64,000 nt of DNA from Bryoerythrophyllum caledonicum (taxonomy: Eukaryota; Streptophyta; Bryopsida; Pottiales; Pottiaceae): contig OZ020515.1 in the NCBI GenBank assembly GCA_963971425.1, positions 34,235,856-34,299,855 on the forward strand, written 5' to 3'. Positions 23,941 to 36,323 of this stretch are shown piece by piece (position 1 is the stretch's first letter; the number at the start of each line of letters is the position of its first letter). The position numbers were made by a program, and so were the translations under genes. The notes under the pieces are model-generated. The model was given only the letters and a program-made list of their open reading frames with translations, had not been told where the DNA came from and ran no database searches.

Positions 23941-24853
23941 AGGGACACAACTCCACAGAGTTACTACCAACCTCCGCGACCAACGCCAAAACGAGACGGC
24001 TACTGCACTCCCCGCTTCAAGCACTGGTCCAGACAAACGACGCCACACAAGACGATCCAACGTACATTGGAGAAGACAACAACAAAACAAGACGCCCATA
24101 GACACGATCGCGACTACCACAATCCCAAAGGTAAGTTCTCGACCCACACAATTCACTCACAAATTCTGAATGTGCAGATCGACTCAACCAAAACAAAACG
24201 GAAGAAGAGCCAAAGCAGGAGATTAACCTCAGCCGAGGACACGGAACACAAGCACGAAGCCCTCCCCGAACACAAGACCTCCAAGGAACCAGCGGAGAAA
24301 AGCGCCGCCAAGGCACTTACAACATGAGGAAGGGAGCCCAAGCTCGAGAGGAGCGCGAAGAAAAGCAGGTGGGGGACGAAGCGGAGAAGTGCGACAGGCA
24401 AACACAGACTACGGGTGAAGCCCAGGGAAGAAATCAGGATCAGAAGCGGACGAGCGAGAAAGGAACCAGCAGAAGAAGAGAGAGCAAGACGAAACGAAGT
24501 GGACACAGAAACAAGAAGATAGGCCGAAGAAGAAGACAAGAAGAGGAGCGAGAGCTAGGGCTCTCAAGAAGCCCAGCAGTGGAGCAAGGACAGGGGACTG
24601 GAACAAGAGCGAGGAGGTAGCCCACGCAAATAGGGAAGCGCGCCACGCACGTTGCAGGAGCGAACGGCTCCTTCAGAAAGCTCCCACCAAATGAAGCCTC
24701 CCACGACACTCAGCCGCCAGGGAAGAAGTGACTACAGTAGGTGAAGACCACCACAAGTCACCATCAGCCATCATCAACGCCTCCCATCAAGTCCAGGCAA
24801 GTCCCCTCAAACCTTTCTTTCAAAAAAATTCACATCATAAGGGTTGCCTTGAA

Positions 24854-26421
24854 ATGAGTAGTAGGAGGAGCATCATGTTCAATGAGGAGATGGAAGTTGA
24901 CGAGTTGATTGTATAAAAAGTCACAGCTCCAAAAGAGAAAGGCTCCAGACGAAACGAAGAAGAACCAGGGAGCAGCAAGAAGAGTAGAAACGCCTAAGAT
25001 GACATGGGAAAAAAAGGTATGGCACTCATCACCACCCCTAACATTAGTTGCTTCAAATTTTGGCTAGGTTTCCAAATGATGGAAGACCTAGCTGTGGAAG
25101 AGGGATTAGATGAGCTCCTTTACTAAGAACAACCGAAGACATGGTGACCAGAGGACTCAAAGAGAATGAAGCCCGAGAAGTCAAGCAAGTTCGAATGGCC
25201 TTCCCACACATCCCACAGATTCTCTATCCACACTCGAGAGAGGCAGGTGGCCTACGAGGGCAACACTACAACCTCACACAAGTACCAACCAACATTCCTA
25301 TGGATGAAGGTACGGGTTTAGCTTTAGATTTCCAAGTAGCTATCCATTTTGAACTACCCACTAACCCCATGTTGCATGATGAAGTCAAAGAGATGGTTAC
25401 TAACCGCCTCAAAGACATGGACATCCCTCTTGGTAAGAAGCTCATTGAACCCATTTCAATTCATTGCTTAAGCATTAAACAAGGAGGAGGGAAAAAAAGT
25501 GTTTGGTCAGGACTAATCAAACTACACCTTGCTAAATCGGAGATTGATGGCCTACTCCTCCTCAAAGGGATTAGACCCTTCATTCTCAAAATCGATGAGG
25601 TCAACGTGGTGGGAAAGGTATGTAAAACTTACCATAGCATTGCACATCATTCTAGCTTATCAGTCAAAATTCAAAGTCCTTCCTTGCATAACATTGCCGC
25701 TAATCACCTCTTTAAAGAGATCCTTGAATCTAGCTTTAAACGTGGGCATGATTTTGAAGTGACTAGCATGCAGAAGGCAAAAAGAGATGGCTTTGCCTTC
25801 ATCTTGACCACCACCCCGCAACAAGCCAAGAAAATCCAAGAGCTACAAGTAACCGCACGTCAAGAAGTCATGCAAACAAAGAAGCCCCTTGGAGGAACCC
25901 GCATTACCAAAGAAATGAAAGCTAAGAAAGACGCTCTCATCCTAACACTCTCCCACCTCCCTATACTTATGAATGTTATTGAGACCACTAATGCTATTCA
26001 TACAATTGTCGGAAACTCCAATGTTTGCTCTATTTGGTTTCACAAAGACAATGGAGTCTGCCATAATGGAAGTGCAAATGTGGTGTGTGCTAACCCAATC
26101 GTGTATAGAGCATTCACGGAGAAAACCATTCCCATAGGTGGCCACTTCGTGGAGTTTGCTCCTCATAGAAGGAGCATAGATGGAATTGAGCCTCACACCC
26201 AAGCCCAACTCATAGAGATTGGCTTTGAAGACATCAACAAAGCCATCATTAACACGGTGGAGACCTTCAAACTTCACAACCCATCCCAAGCAATCACCAA
26301 GAAGGACCTAGCGGAGGCATTCGAAGCAAATAACAAGATTTTGAAGCAAGAAGTCAAAGAACAAGCGGAAGCAAAAGCCAAAGAACTCCAAGAAATCAAG
26401 GACCAAATGTTGAAGATCTAA
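24854..26421 (+). CDS. LINE ORF1 protein, putative nucleic-acid-binding
   Basis: An ATG at 24854 (MSSRRSIMFNEEMEVDEL) aligns with the start of the second copy at 58157, so I prefer it to the later ATG at 25141. Two interruptions lie before 25141; from there 426 codons are open. Conserved blocks shared by both copies are KFWLGF/KYWLGF, QHYNLTQVPTNIP, LALDFQVAIHFEL, IRPFILKIDE, GKVCKTYHS and GHDFEVTSMQKAKRDGFAF. The last 45 residues (KKDLAEAFEANNKILKQEV onward) look like a coiled coil. ORF1 proteins usually bind element RNA. No CCHC knuckle or clear RRM is visible, so the role is inferred from position. Base composition is ordinary, unlike the G-poor ORF2. Confidence 0.6.
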
Positions 26422-26539
26422 GAATGTGTTGGTACCACCTTTGCAATGTTGCAAAACATCACGGGGTCCAAACCTCACACCTCAATTGAAGAAGACTCGT
26501 CAAAAATGTGAAGAAAGACAACCTCAAAGCCAAAGACTC

Positions 26540-27300
26540 AACACCTCACCTGTATTTTATAGAATACGACCGCAATAGAATACATCTAGCCACTATCCAT
26601 ACATACTATAAATTTATACTAATACTTAGTAGCACCTATGTAGTATTTTCCACCATATATACGAAGATTTATACATCAGTATACATGGTAGAATACATAA
26701 ATACATACAAAGACATATACACCACAAAATATACGATATACAATACGGTATACATACATTGTATCAAACAAAGAATAAAAATAAAAACAAAAACAAATAC
26801 TATAACAAATATTGTGTACACAATACAAATACAAATGCATATACACATACATGTATTATACAAAACAAAAATGCTGACATTTGTACAAATACCTATACGA
26901 ATATAAACATCAGTATAAATACCAAAATACATACTAATACAAACATAAAACACTATATAAACTCCAAAACATATAACACTAACACCACATATAAAAATAA
27001 TAACCTACACACCCCCTCACATACCAACATAAACCCACATAAATATACTCTCAAACATAACAATCACATACACACGGGGACAAATACAAAGAAAATAATA
27101 ATAATAATAATAATAATAATGATAATAATAATAATAACATACACACACATACACACATACACACACATCTATACACAATGCCGAAACAAAAACAACTAGG
27201 CACATAAACACATGGCCACATAAAAAGTTAAAAACACCCACTAATACGAATACTAATACGAATACCAAGACGAATATTGAGCCGCATATTAATACAAACA
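26540..27300 (+). repeat. Low-complexity ACATA-rich spacer with (AAT)n
   Basis: Between ORF1 and the polyprotein the strand is almost wholly A, C and T, built of 'aaatacaaat' and 'acatacacac' words. It includes an (AAT)n run at about 27090-27136. Open frames here are low-complexity and are not called as genes. Confidence 0.8.
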
Positions 27301-27305
27301 CACAT

Positions 27306-28410
27306 ATGAATATTAATACAAAACCAAATACAACTACATATATACACACACATACAAAATTAAACACACACCATCAAAGAAACACATACATATACACACA
27401 CACATATAAAGACAAATACACACAATCAAATAAACAAAAAATAAAATACCAAAGCCACATACCAAAACAAAAAACTCTCAAACAAAAGAAAAAACCAATC
27501 TACCACAAAATACTAATATTAATAGGAGGAGACATAGAGACTAACCTAGGACCCATGCCGAACATATTAAAAAGACACCCCGCTCCGCACAAAAAGAATA
27601 CCATAACATATTTCATACCAAATACCATAAAACTACAACCCGAATATGACCACAAAGCCCAAAAACTTGCTCCCCTTTTCAAAACCACAAATATATCACA
27701 TCAACAACATAATACAAATACCATGATGAATATTGAGGCACGTACTTATACAAACATACACTTAAATACTAGTATAAAACCAAACACAACTACATATACA
27801 CACGCAAAGACAACCACGCATCATCAACGAAACACATACATACTCTCACACACATACAAAGATGAATACATACAATCAAAACAATACAAAATAAAATACA
27901 CAAATACTACCTACAACACATACACTTACGTATACTCCACCACATACGAAAAAAGACGCAAAAATACAAGTCAAAATCTACACATTAAAACTGACACAAA
28001 CCAAAGTACAAAAACAAACTTCAAACTAATTAACAAAAATAACATACAAAACAATAAACCAAAACAAAACAAAAAACCTAAGAAAATCAATCCAAAGAAA
28101 ACCCATTCAAAAGAAAAAAAACATAACACTCACATCCCCGAATACAAGGATAAAATAAAAAACAAAACAAAAAAATATACTAAAAAAACAAAAAAACATA
28201 TAACCATTAAACATAATAACAAACCACCACACTATAAACTACTACTAACACTTGGAGGAGACATAGAAACCAACCCAAGACCTATGCCAAACATACTAAA
28301 AAGACACCCAACACAACTCAAAAAGAATGCCAAAATATATTTCATACCAAACACAATAAAATTACAACCGGAATATAGACATATTGCCCAATCATTTGCA
28401 CCTATACTAA
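27306..28410 (+). repeat. Internal tandem duplication carrying 2A-like motifs
   Basis: Two copies of one segment lie in succession. The first (27306-27690) and second (27770-28410) share 'aaaaccaaatacaactacata' type sequence and then a coding block. The first block reads LILIGGDIETNLGP-MPNILKRHP and the second LLLTLGGDIETNPRP-MPNILKRHP. The second unit has about 256 bp extra in its middle. Each copy has lost a different residue of the NPGP tetrapeptide of 2A ribosome-skipping sequences. Confidence 0.8.
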
Positions 28411-31400
28411 AACCCACACATACACTACACCTATCATACGCCAACACACACCCACACAATATCCAATATATACAACAACTAAACGAACACCCCTCACCAC
28501 ACATCCTATATGCCATAGTAACTACCATCCACCCACACGTAGACGAATGTAACCTCCTATTAAATCAACAAAACCCAAACATAACTCAATGGACCAATAC
28601 ACTACTAAACTCCCTTGCTAATGTACAAAACCCCCCCAAAAGACACATCAACACCCCACACCCCTATATATCATTCATTGAAAATAACCAAAATATTATA
28701 AACCATAAAGCATCAATACATAAAGAACTATATGATTTTATACACAATCATCATATGCCACCATCACAAGAAACTATAAAACAAAAATTTTCATACCTTC
28801 CCAACAAATTAATTATTGAATCACTAAAATGCCTTGACCAAATACCAGAATATACCCATCCACCCCCCCCCACCCCCATACCTACGACCACAAAACCAAA
28901 ACAATAATCCAAATCAAGAAAATACATATATAATCACATGGAATGCCTCCTCTCTTAACACCGCCCTCCCTAGCTTACAAACTCTGGTCACACATACAAA
29001 CACACCGCCAGTCATTATAGTTATACAAGAAACAAAACTATCCGCCACAAAATCCACAAAACATATACAAAACTTATTTCACGACTATAAACTCATTTTC
29101 AACAATACACACGCACTTACTAGATGTATTCAACAACGGAAACCATACACACCGGGACGCGGTGGTCTCCTTACACTAATACATAAAAAATACGCTTTCC
29201 CGAGCAACATCAAAAAAATCCCCACCTCAATGCACATATCCCCTTACCTTCAAATAATCAAAATCACTAATTACCCACTACAACCATGGCTAGTCCTTTA
29301 CATGTATATGCCATCTTACCCCGAAGATACTAGATTCATTAATGACATACAAAACACTATCACATCTCAAATAAATAACAACCCCAATCACACATACATA
29401 CTATGCGGAGACTTTAATAGAGATATAGCGTTAATTGGACGCCAAAACGGAAACCATAGTACCACCCCCAAACCATAGACTACCAATGGCGTCACTTCAC
29501 AGAAAACTTAAACCTCACATACATAAAAACTGATACACAATTCTCTAGACAAGGCGGCTACAATTATAGCGATTGGAGTCTAATAGATGGATTTTATATA
29601 AATACCAACAACAATACACAATATACCTCTACAACAAACAAGGATGTTATTCTCAACTCGGACCACACACCCATACATTTACACATACCAAATAACACCT
29701 TAATTAATAGAACACCCACAATCCTAAACAATGACACTATACGCATACTCAACCCCATCCCAAAAGACAACTTAGAAAAATTCAACACAAAATTCTTTGA
29801 AGAACAATCCATGCTAATAGACTCCCTCTTAAATACTCTAGAAAATAACAATCAACTACCACAAATACAATGGCAAGAAGCATGTGAAATCCTAGATACA
29901 CTCATCAAAGAAATCTCTAACACACTAGAACAAACTTGTAGAGCCCATCCAACACCCCAGTTAACAAACAGAACATCTCAACAAAGAGGATATCTACCAC
30001 GAAAACTCTCTAAAACTTGGAAACAACATCTCACTACATACCATGTTATACGGAAAACTATAAGACTGGTAAAAAATAACTCTCAATGGCGCAACCACCC
30101 CATATGCAATGAACTACTAACTCTACAACATACCCAAATTCCCACCCCACCGCCCCCGGATATGCCCCACGATACATGGATAAATGATATCGCACTAATT
30201 GCAAAAAATGCCAACATACAAGCCAGAAAAATAACCTCAAAACACACCAAAGATAACATTAAAAAAACCATCTCGAAATATAGACACATATATGAAATTA
30301 GCCCTAAGAAAATTAACAGAAAAGTCTTTAAGAATCTAGAATCCCCACCACTAAATTGCATCACAGATCAATTCAATAATATTCTAACTAGCCCCGAAGA
30401 CATTGCAAATGAAATATTCAACCAACAAACAAAAACCAATAGACCAACAATACCAACATGTAACTACCAACCACAACATCAAAACAAATGTACATGTGAA
30501 GTACGCCAATACCCATGGCATGACCTAGATGGATTTACCCTGGACAAAAGAGGCGAGCCAGAAATTCCACTACATCTATACCTTATTAAAGCCACGTAAG
30601 ACACATGCCTTCAAAATCCTGGTAACAACAAAGCCCCAGGCCCAGACCGCATACCAAACTCAATACTCAAAAACATGCCTCCAAGGTTTTATAAATTACT
30701 ATTCCTATTCTTCTCTCACTGCTATAAACAAAAACAGATACCGACCTCATGGAAATCAAGTGCAACAATTTTACTATACAAAAAAGGTGATCCATCTATA
30801 CTATCCAACCATAGGCCAATTGCACTAGCTAACACAATATACAAACTCTTCACCAGTACACTTACCTCCATACTACCCTCATACGGTGAAAAATTCAAAA
30901 TCCTACACGATAGTCAAGAAGGATTTAGAGCAGAGAGAAGCACCGCCCGACAAATACGAACCATAATAGCCGCACTAGAAGACGCAAAATTCACTAACCA
31001 TGATATATTCATATTATACGTTGATTTTAAAAACGCCTTTGGCTCAATAGATCATGCCCGACTACTAACAATAATGATTGACCTTGGCTACCCAAAAGAT
31101 GCAACTACACTTGTAGGAAACATCTACTCCCAATCATCCACCTACTATATTGGTGAACATTTTGGGAAAACAAAACCTATACCCATACAAAGAGGAACCA
31201 TACAAGGGGACACCCTTAGCCCATATTTATTCATCATATTCTTAGAACCAATACTTAGATGGCTAGAACGAGGCAACAACGGATACACGTTTGGTACCTC
31301 ACAAGTCACAATAAACTCTGCCGCATATGTAGATGACCTCGCCGTCATAACTAACAAAATCCAACATATACAAATACAACTAAATAAAATTGATAGATAC

Positions 31401-34400
31401 TGTAAATGGGCCGGTATGGACGTAGGTGTCCCAAAATGTGCCGCTACCGGATGCCCAAATAAATCCAAATTAAACCCTACCACTTTCAAAGCCCTAATGC
31501 AAGCCTCGAACATCAATTACCGCAACCAACCGATCCCCATACTACACCAAAATGAACCATACATATATTTAGGTACAAACCTTGTTCCCTCACTAAAATG
31601 GAAAATCCAAATCCACACCACAACGACGAAACTCATCAAACAATGCAAAGAACTATCAACATGCCCAACCACCATGAAACATAAAATAAAAATGGTTGAT
31701 ACCGTATTACGCCCAGGCATGGCATACAGTTTCTACAGTGTACCATACTCTATGCCAGCTATCAAAAAACTTGATAAAAAATAATAGCCATACAAAAAAC
31801 CATATGTGGATTACCAAAATGTATGTCAAACGCAATAACCCAACTACCACATAACCTATTTGGACTAGAAGTTTTCTCCCTCAAAAACGCATACCTCCGA
31901 TGTATAGGCAAACAACTGTGAAATGCTTTAAATGATAAAGAAAGACTTGGGAAAATATATAATGGATTAACTCACTATGCCCTTGCCCTATATGATGGTG
32001 CCAAAAATATACCAAGAATTAAAAAAAGTGATTGCATAAGGTCACCGATAACACGAACATTCTTCTTATTAAAACATATAGCTAAAGCCCACCTTAGAAG
32101 TACACTCCCAAACTTCCTCATTAATCCTGCAACACTAGAAATAATATGGCGCCAAGAAACACTAAATCATAACACACTCAATGCCCAACTCTCCCAAAAG
32201 CTCCTACAAAAACTCCTCTCAAAAAATATTTTTGAACTAAATCAAATTACTTTACCTAACGGCACATACATCATGAACAATGAGGATTTCAAAACCTGCC
32301 ACTTCACCCCATCTAAACTAATAAAAAGTGCCCTAAATGTTGCTAAACAACTATTTTGCCACTCAACATGCCCCATTACATGTCATTCTCCTTGCAACAT
32401 ACACCCATACTCTCATATACTTAAAGATCCATTCACCACCCTCAACAGTAACATCATCCCAATAAATATTCCTACACCAACCAATCGCCCTAATCCTCCA
32501 CATACATACCACCCCCGCCCCCCAACACACATTCCCAAAAATCCTAATACATATCCCATTAATAATATCATAAGCCATAAACATATCCAACACACAGACA
32601 CAAATAATATAAAAAATACATACACAAAATATTTATGCCAATGGCAACACAATGATAACACATACAATAAATGGCTTTCCCAAAGAGACCTATTTCCACG
32701 ACATGACATCAACACCTCCACACATAACACAGAAAAACTAAAACAATATTACCAAAAAATTCAAAACAAAACATACTCGGATATCATACTAGCACACCAC
32801 CCCCAAGAACAATTCTCAGACTCAAGATCCGTAACACCACCCATGATTATCCCTCTCTTAAACATCCACACAACAGAATGCAATCCCGAAAATGATATCC
32901 TCACATCATCAAACACAATCCAAATAATTAACAATCAAGCACATCTATACGAAGAAAATGGCCGACATTTACACACCATCCCCGTTACTAGACTCCAATG
33001 GTTATGGAATCAATACAATATAAAATTACAAACTCCTACAAACATTGAACCAACGACCCAACCCTTTGAAACCGAAATAATCTGGCTACACCAAAGATAT
33101 AAATACCGAATACCAAAAATTGACCCCCTAAAAAATATGCAATACACAATACCCACTCCCATCTTAGACTCATTAATCACATCCTTCAACATTGAACAAG
33201 CATACTTTTCTTCCCCGGTCACATGCTCTACCAAACTAAAAAAATTCTACTCACCCTACGAAAGAGATAAAATATTCGGATCCCTAGGAAAGGCCTTTGA
33301 CTATAAATGGATCGGTAAAGGTATAGCTCACCTCCACAACGAGAAAGATATGGAACAAGCAATACATTGGGCTCGACTTGCCGCCATACACGATCCAAAA
33401 AACACAAATACAATAATCATCACACCGAACAACAATTGATATCAAAACAACAACTAACATTTAAACCCATTTTCAGATTCCCATATCATTGCAGTATTTG
33501 AGGCAGACACAATACCATACGAAGAACCTACTATCCCACCCGAACTAAAAAAACCCCGAATCGAGCCATCAACATTACAAATACTATGCGTCCATCATCA
33601 ACCTCAAACCTTAGGTTCCCTAGAACAACTTGCCGAACTTACCACCATAACAAACAATTTAAACATACACCGAATATAAACAAAATTGGCCCCACCAACA
33701 CCCATACAAACCCCCGTAAATAAAAGTAAAAAATGGTTAAAACTAAACTATGTCAACAACACATTAAACTACTCCCTCACACCTCCCCCTCTCCCTGACT
33801 ACTCAACTCACACCACACCAAAGTTTAACCCTGCACACAGTTATTACACCGATGGCTCCTTTAAACCACCCGAACAAATTAGCCCGAGATTTTGGCGCAG
33901 AGAAAAAGCTGGCTATGGCATATATAATTCTACCAAGGAAATTAAACTAGCCAAAAGACTCCATGGACTACAAAATATCCTTAGAGCAGAACATGGCCAT
34001 TCACAAAACACTACAAATCATCACAACAAAATACAACAATGAACCCGCACATATATTCATCGACTGTATAAATGCACTTTACCTACTTAACACTCAAATA
34101 ACACACCCTACCCTTCACAATAGCCACCCCGACCAAACAATACTAACATCAATGGTACAAATGTTACAAAACCGTACACAAATCACAACCCTTCACAAAG
34201 TAAGAGCCCATGCCAACATTGATGGCAACGAACAAGCAGACAAACTTGCAAAAGAAGGCCGAGAAAAAACACACAAAAATGCCAAAGACCCGCATGAACA
34301 TGCCCATGCCACCCCATACTACTTTCAAAAAGAAGATTGGCCTTCCAAAGAAGATACCCCCGACAAAGGCCCAATTAGATTTTTGGGCAAATATCTCTAA

Positions 34401-35330
34401 AAACAAGACCTCTACAACAACCTCGACACAATCTCAGAAAATATTCCTAACATAGAAAAATGGACTAATAATAATGACATAGACAATGAACTCTCTACAA
34501 ACTTTTGGAAAAATCCCATCATTTCAGACTCACAAATAACATGCATCATCAAATTCCATACTGGTCAATATATGGGAAACGCTCGCAAACAACTCTTCTT
34601 TGGAATAGAAAGATTCCCATCCATAACATGCCCCATATGCCCCTCAACGGACCCCGACACATGGCTCCATGTTCTACTCAAACGCCAAAACCACCACATA
34701 CACTCTCTAATTGTTAAAAGACATAATAAAGCGGTATGGGAAGTCCGCAAACTAATCACCTCCTACAATAAAACGAGATGTTTCATACTAATGAATGCCG
34801 GCACTTTTAATAACAATCCACAAGAAAATACGGTCCCCCCTTGGCTACTCCCATGCTCATGTATGACCCAAAGATGTCATTGCAACGCTAGGCTCAAACC
34901 AGACATCCTTTGTGTTAAAGGTTTACCATATAATGGCCCACCACCCGATAACATCAACCTAGAATACACCATTCAATTCATTGAGTTCACATATTGCAAT
35001 GATAGATTTTCCCCGGAAACAATCCAAAATAAAATAGATAAATACCAACCCCTTATTGACGACATCACCGCCCTAGGATGGAATGTCGACCCCCTTATTG
35101 TAATCACATCCGGCGCTCGTGCCACCACCTTTATCCCATCTATGAAATCTCTTGAAGATACCTTCAAGATACCCATTGAAACAATTAAAACCTCCTTTAA
35201 AAACATTGACACCATTGCTACTCAATATGCCATATCCATTCTCTACATAAACGGAAAATCGAAAACAATCAAGCCCTCCCCGATACACAGGACCCCCCTT
35301 AAATTTTTTCCCCGCCTTGATTTATCATGA
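28240..35330 (+). pseudogene. LINE ORF2 polyprotein: APE, RT, RNase H, CCHC, REL-like
   Basis: APE domain 28930-29700: TWNASSL, VIQETKL, CGDFNRDI and LNSDHTPIHLHI give the AP-endonuclease catalytic residues. Reverse transcriptase 30620-31780: NNKAPGPDRIPN, STARQIRTI, YVDFKNAFGSIDH, GTIQGDTLSPYLF and the catalytic AYVDDLAV. RNase H 33840-34260: YYTDGSF, FIDCINALYLL and RAHANIDGNEQADKLA. A CCHC-type knuckle follows (CPIC...TWLHVLLK); its last cysteine is arginine here but cysteine in the 62.5-kb relative. The C-terminus (34890-35270) has KPDIL, QFIEFTYCND and NKIDKYQPL, resembling the PD...D/E...KxxKY core of R2-type restriction-like endonucleases. Frame changes occur near 28865, 29470, 31785 and 33990, with stops at 30597, about 31918, about 33437 and 34400. 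The sense strand is strikingly poor in G. Confidence 0.85.
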
Positions 35331-35439
35331 CTAGTTGGTTTTGAGGTTTCTTGATGAATTGCTTGATTTGTGGTTGGTTTGTTGCCTTGTTAATTAGTTA
35401 GTGGCTCGTGGGTTGGTTTGTGGTTCCTTGGCTACTTGT

Positions 35440-35575
35440 TACATAGTGTCTACCCTCGAGAGAGGGAAGTAGTTCCAGTTTACTTATTCCTTGTCCTGTG
35501 GGCATGGTCTTAGTAGTGGAACGAACAAACACTTTATTCACGCCGGTCCCCTTCGGGAACCGGCGTTCTTCTTCT
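35440..35575 (+). other. LINE 3' tail ending in (TTC)n, shared with the SINE
   Basis: This segment contains 'ctcgagagagggaagtag', 'tagtagtggaacgaacaaa', 'cactttattcacgccggtcccc' and ends 'gttcttcttcttc'. It aligns along its whole length with the minus-strand tail of the SINE at 40496-40630. In LINE/SINE pairs the shared 3' end is the signal recognised by the LINE reverse transcriptase, so this is the likely template-recognition region. Confidence 0.8.
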
Positions 35576-35583
35576 TCAAAAGT

Positions 35584-35640
35584 GTAATCAAGAGCTTCAA
35601 TATTGTAATCAAGAGCTTCAATATTGTAATCAAGAGTTTC
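35584..35640 (+). repeat. 21-bp tandem repeat after the LINE end
   Basis: 'gtaatcaagagcttcaatatt' occurs twice perfectly, plus a third partial copy. It lies just beyond the TTC tail. A short 'aaaagt' run (four or five units) follows at about 35743-35768. Confidence 0.9.
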
Positions 35641-36323
35641 ATATATGTTTTGGGTAAGCACAAATTGAATCATACACTTGAAATTGCATATACCCACAAA
35701 TCCAACGTTCAAATTTCAAAACGGCTCTCTAAAAAGCTACAGTAAAAGTAAAAGTAAAAGTAAAAGTACATCTGACTTTTTAGGGGGGCTTGACTTTTAA
35801 TTTTTAGGGGGGCTTGACTTTTTAGTAGTATGATGGTCAAAATCTAGGTTCTTAACATCTAACTTTTAACCTCAACAATATTTCTAACATATAAAAACCA
35901 TTAATTATTTCCAGCATTCACAATAATAAATTGACATTCTATTAATTTTGTGGAAAAAAAATGATGTAAATAATTGCTTTATTTCAAATTGGCAAGGCTT
36001 TTTGCCCTTGCAAGTATCATAAATATATACCACCATGGTAATAAAAAAGTTGATGTCATTGATAATTCTTTCTAAAAATAGATGATGTTAGTGAAATCAA
36101 AATGTAAGTGAATAATTATATATGTGTATATATATATATATAATTAATGATATAAAATCAAACTTTGCAACACCTAGTTTCTTCAAAAATATGAAAGTAT
36201 CATTATGTTAAAGATTTAGATATTTATCAAATTTGATATATTCAATATTTTCATCCAGTCAAAAATACTCTATTATTTATTGATTTTTACATTAAATGTT
36301 CAAAGTTCTATATAAAAGCATAT
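35641..36323. other. AT-rich sequence without a recognised gene
   Basis: Contains a (TA)n run near 36120-36145 and a duplicated 'aggggggcttgactttt' (35782-35822). No coding signal seen. Confidence 0.5.

Larger units (their letters stand above)
23200..35575 (+). mobile_element. Long LINE with AP and REL-like endonucleases
   Basis: A non-LTR retrotransposon on the plus strand. In order: a GC-rich repeated leader, ORF1 (24854-26421), an AT-rich spacer, a duplicated 2A-like segment, then a polyprotein with AP endonuclease, reverse transcriptase, RNase H, CCHC and a PD-(D/E)XK-like C-terminus, ending at 35330. A 3' tail follows and ends in TTC repeats at about 35573. The 5' boundary is uncertain and 23200 is only where the leader becomes recognisable. 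ORF2 has about four frame changes, mostly at C or A homopolymers, and several stops, so this copy is inactive but little decayed. The layout recalls Dualen/RandI elements of green algae. Two 5'-truncated relatives lie at 41.6 and 62.5 kb. Confidence 0.85.

Noticed and set aside
23098-24709. Long frames on both strands, including a 316-codon plus-strand frame and a 198-codon minus-strand frame
   Set aside because: The region is a GC-rich repeated LINE leader. Low complexity and overlap of equally long frames on opposite strands argue against real proteins.
26508-27367. Open frames in the ACATA-rich spacer
   Set aside because: Low-complexity Thr/Asn/Ile strings with no homology blocks; a consequence of missing G and stop codons.
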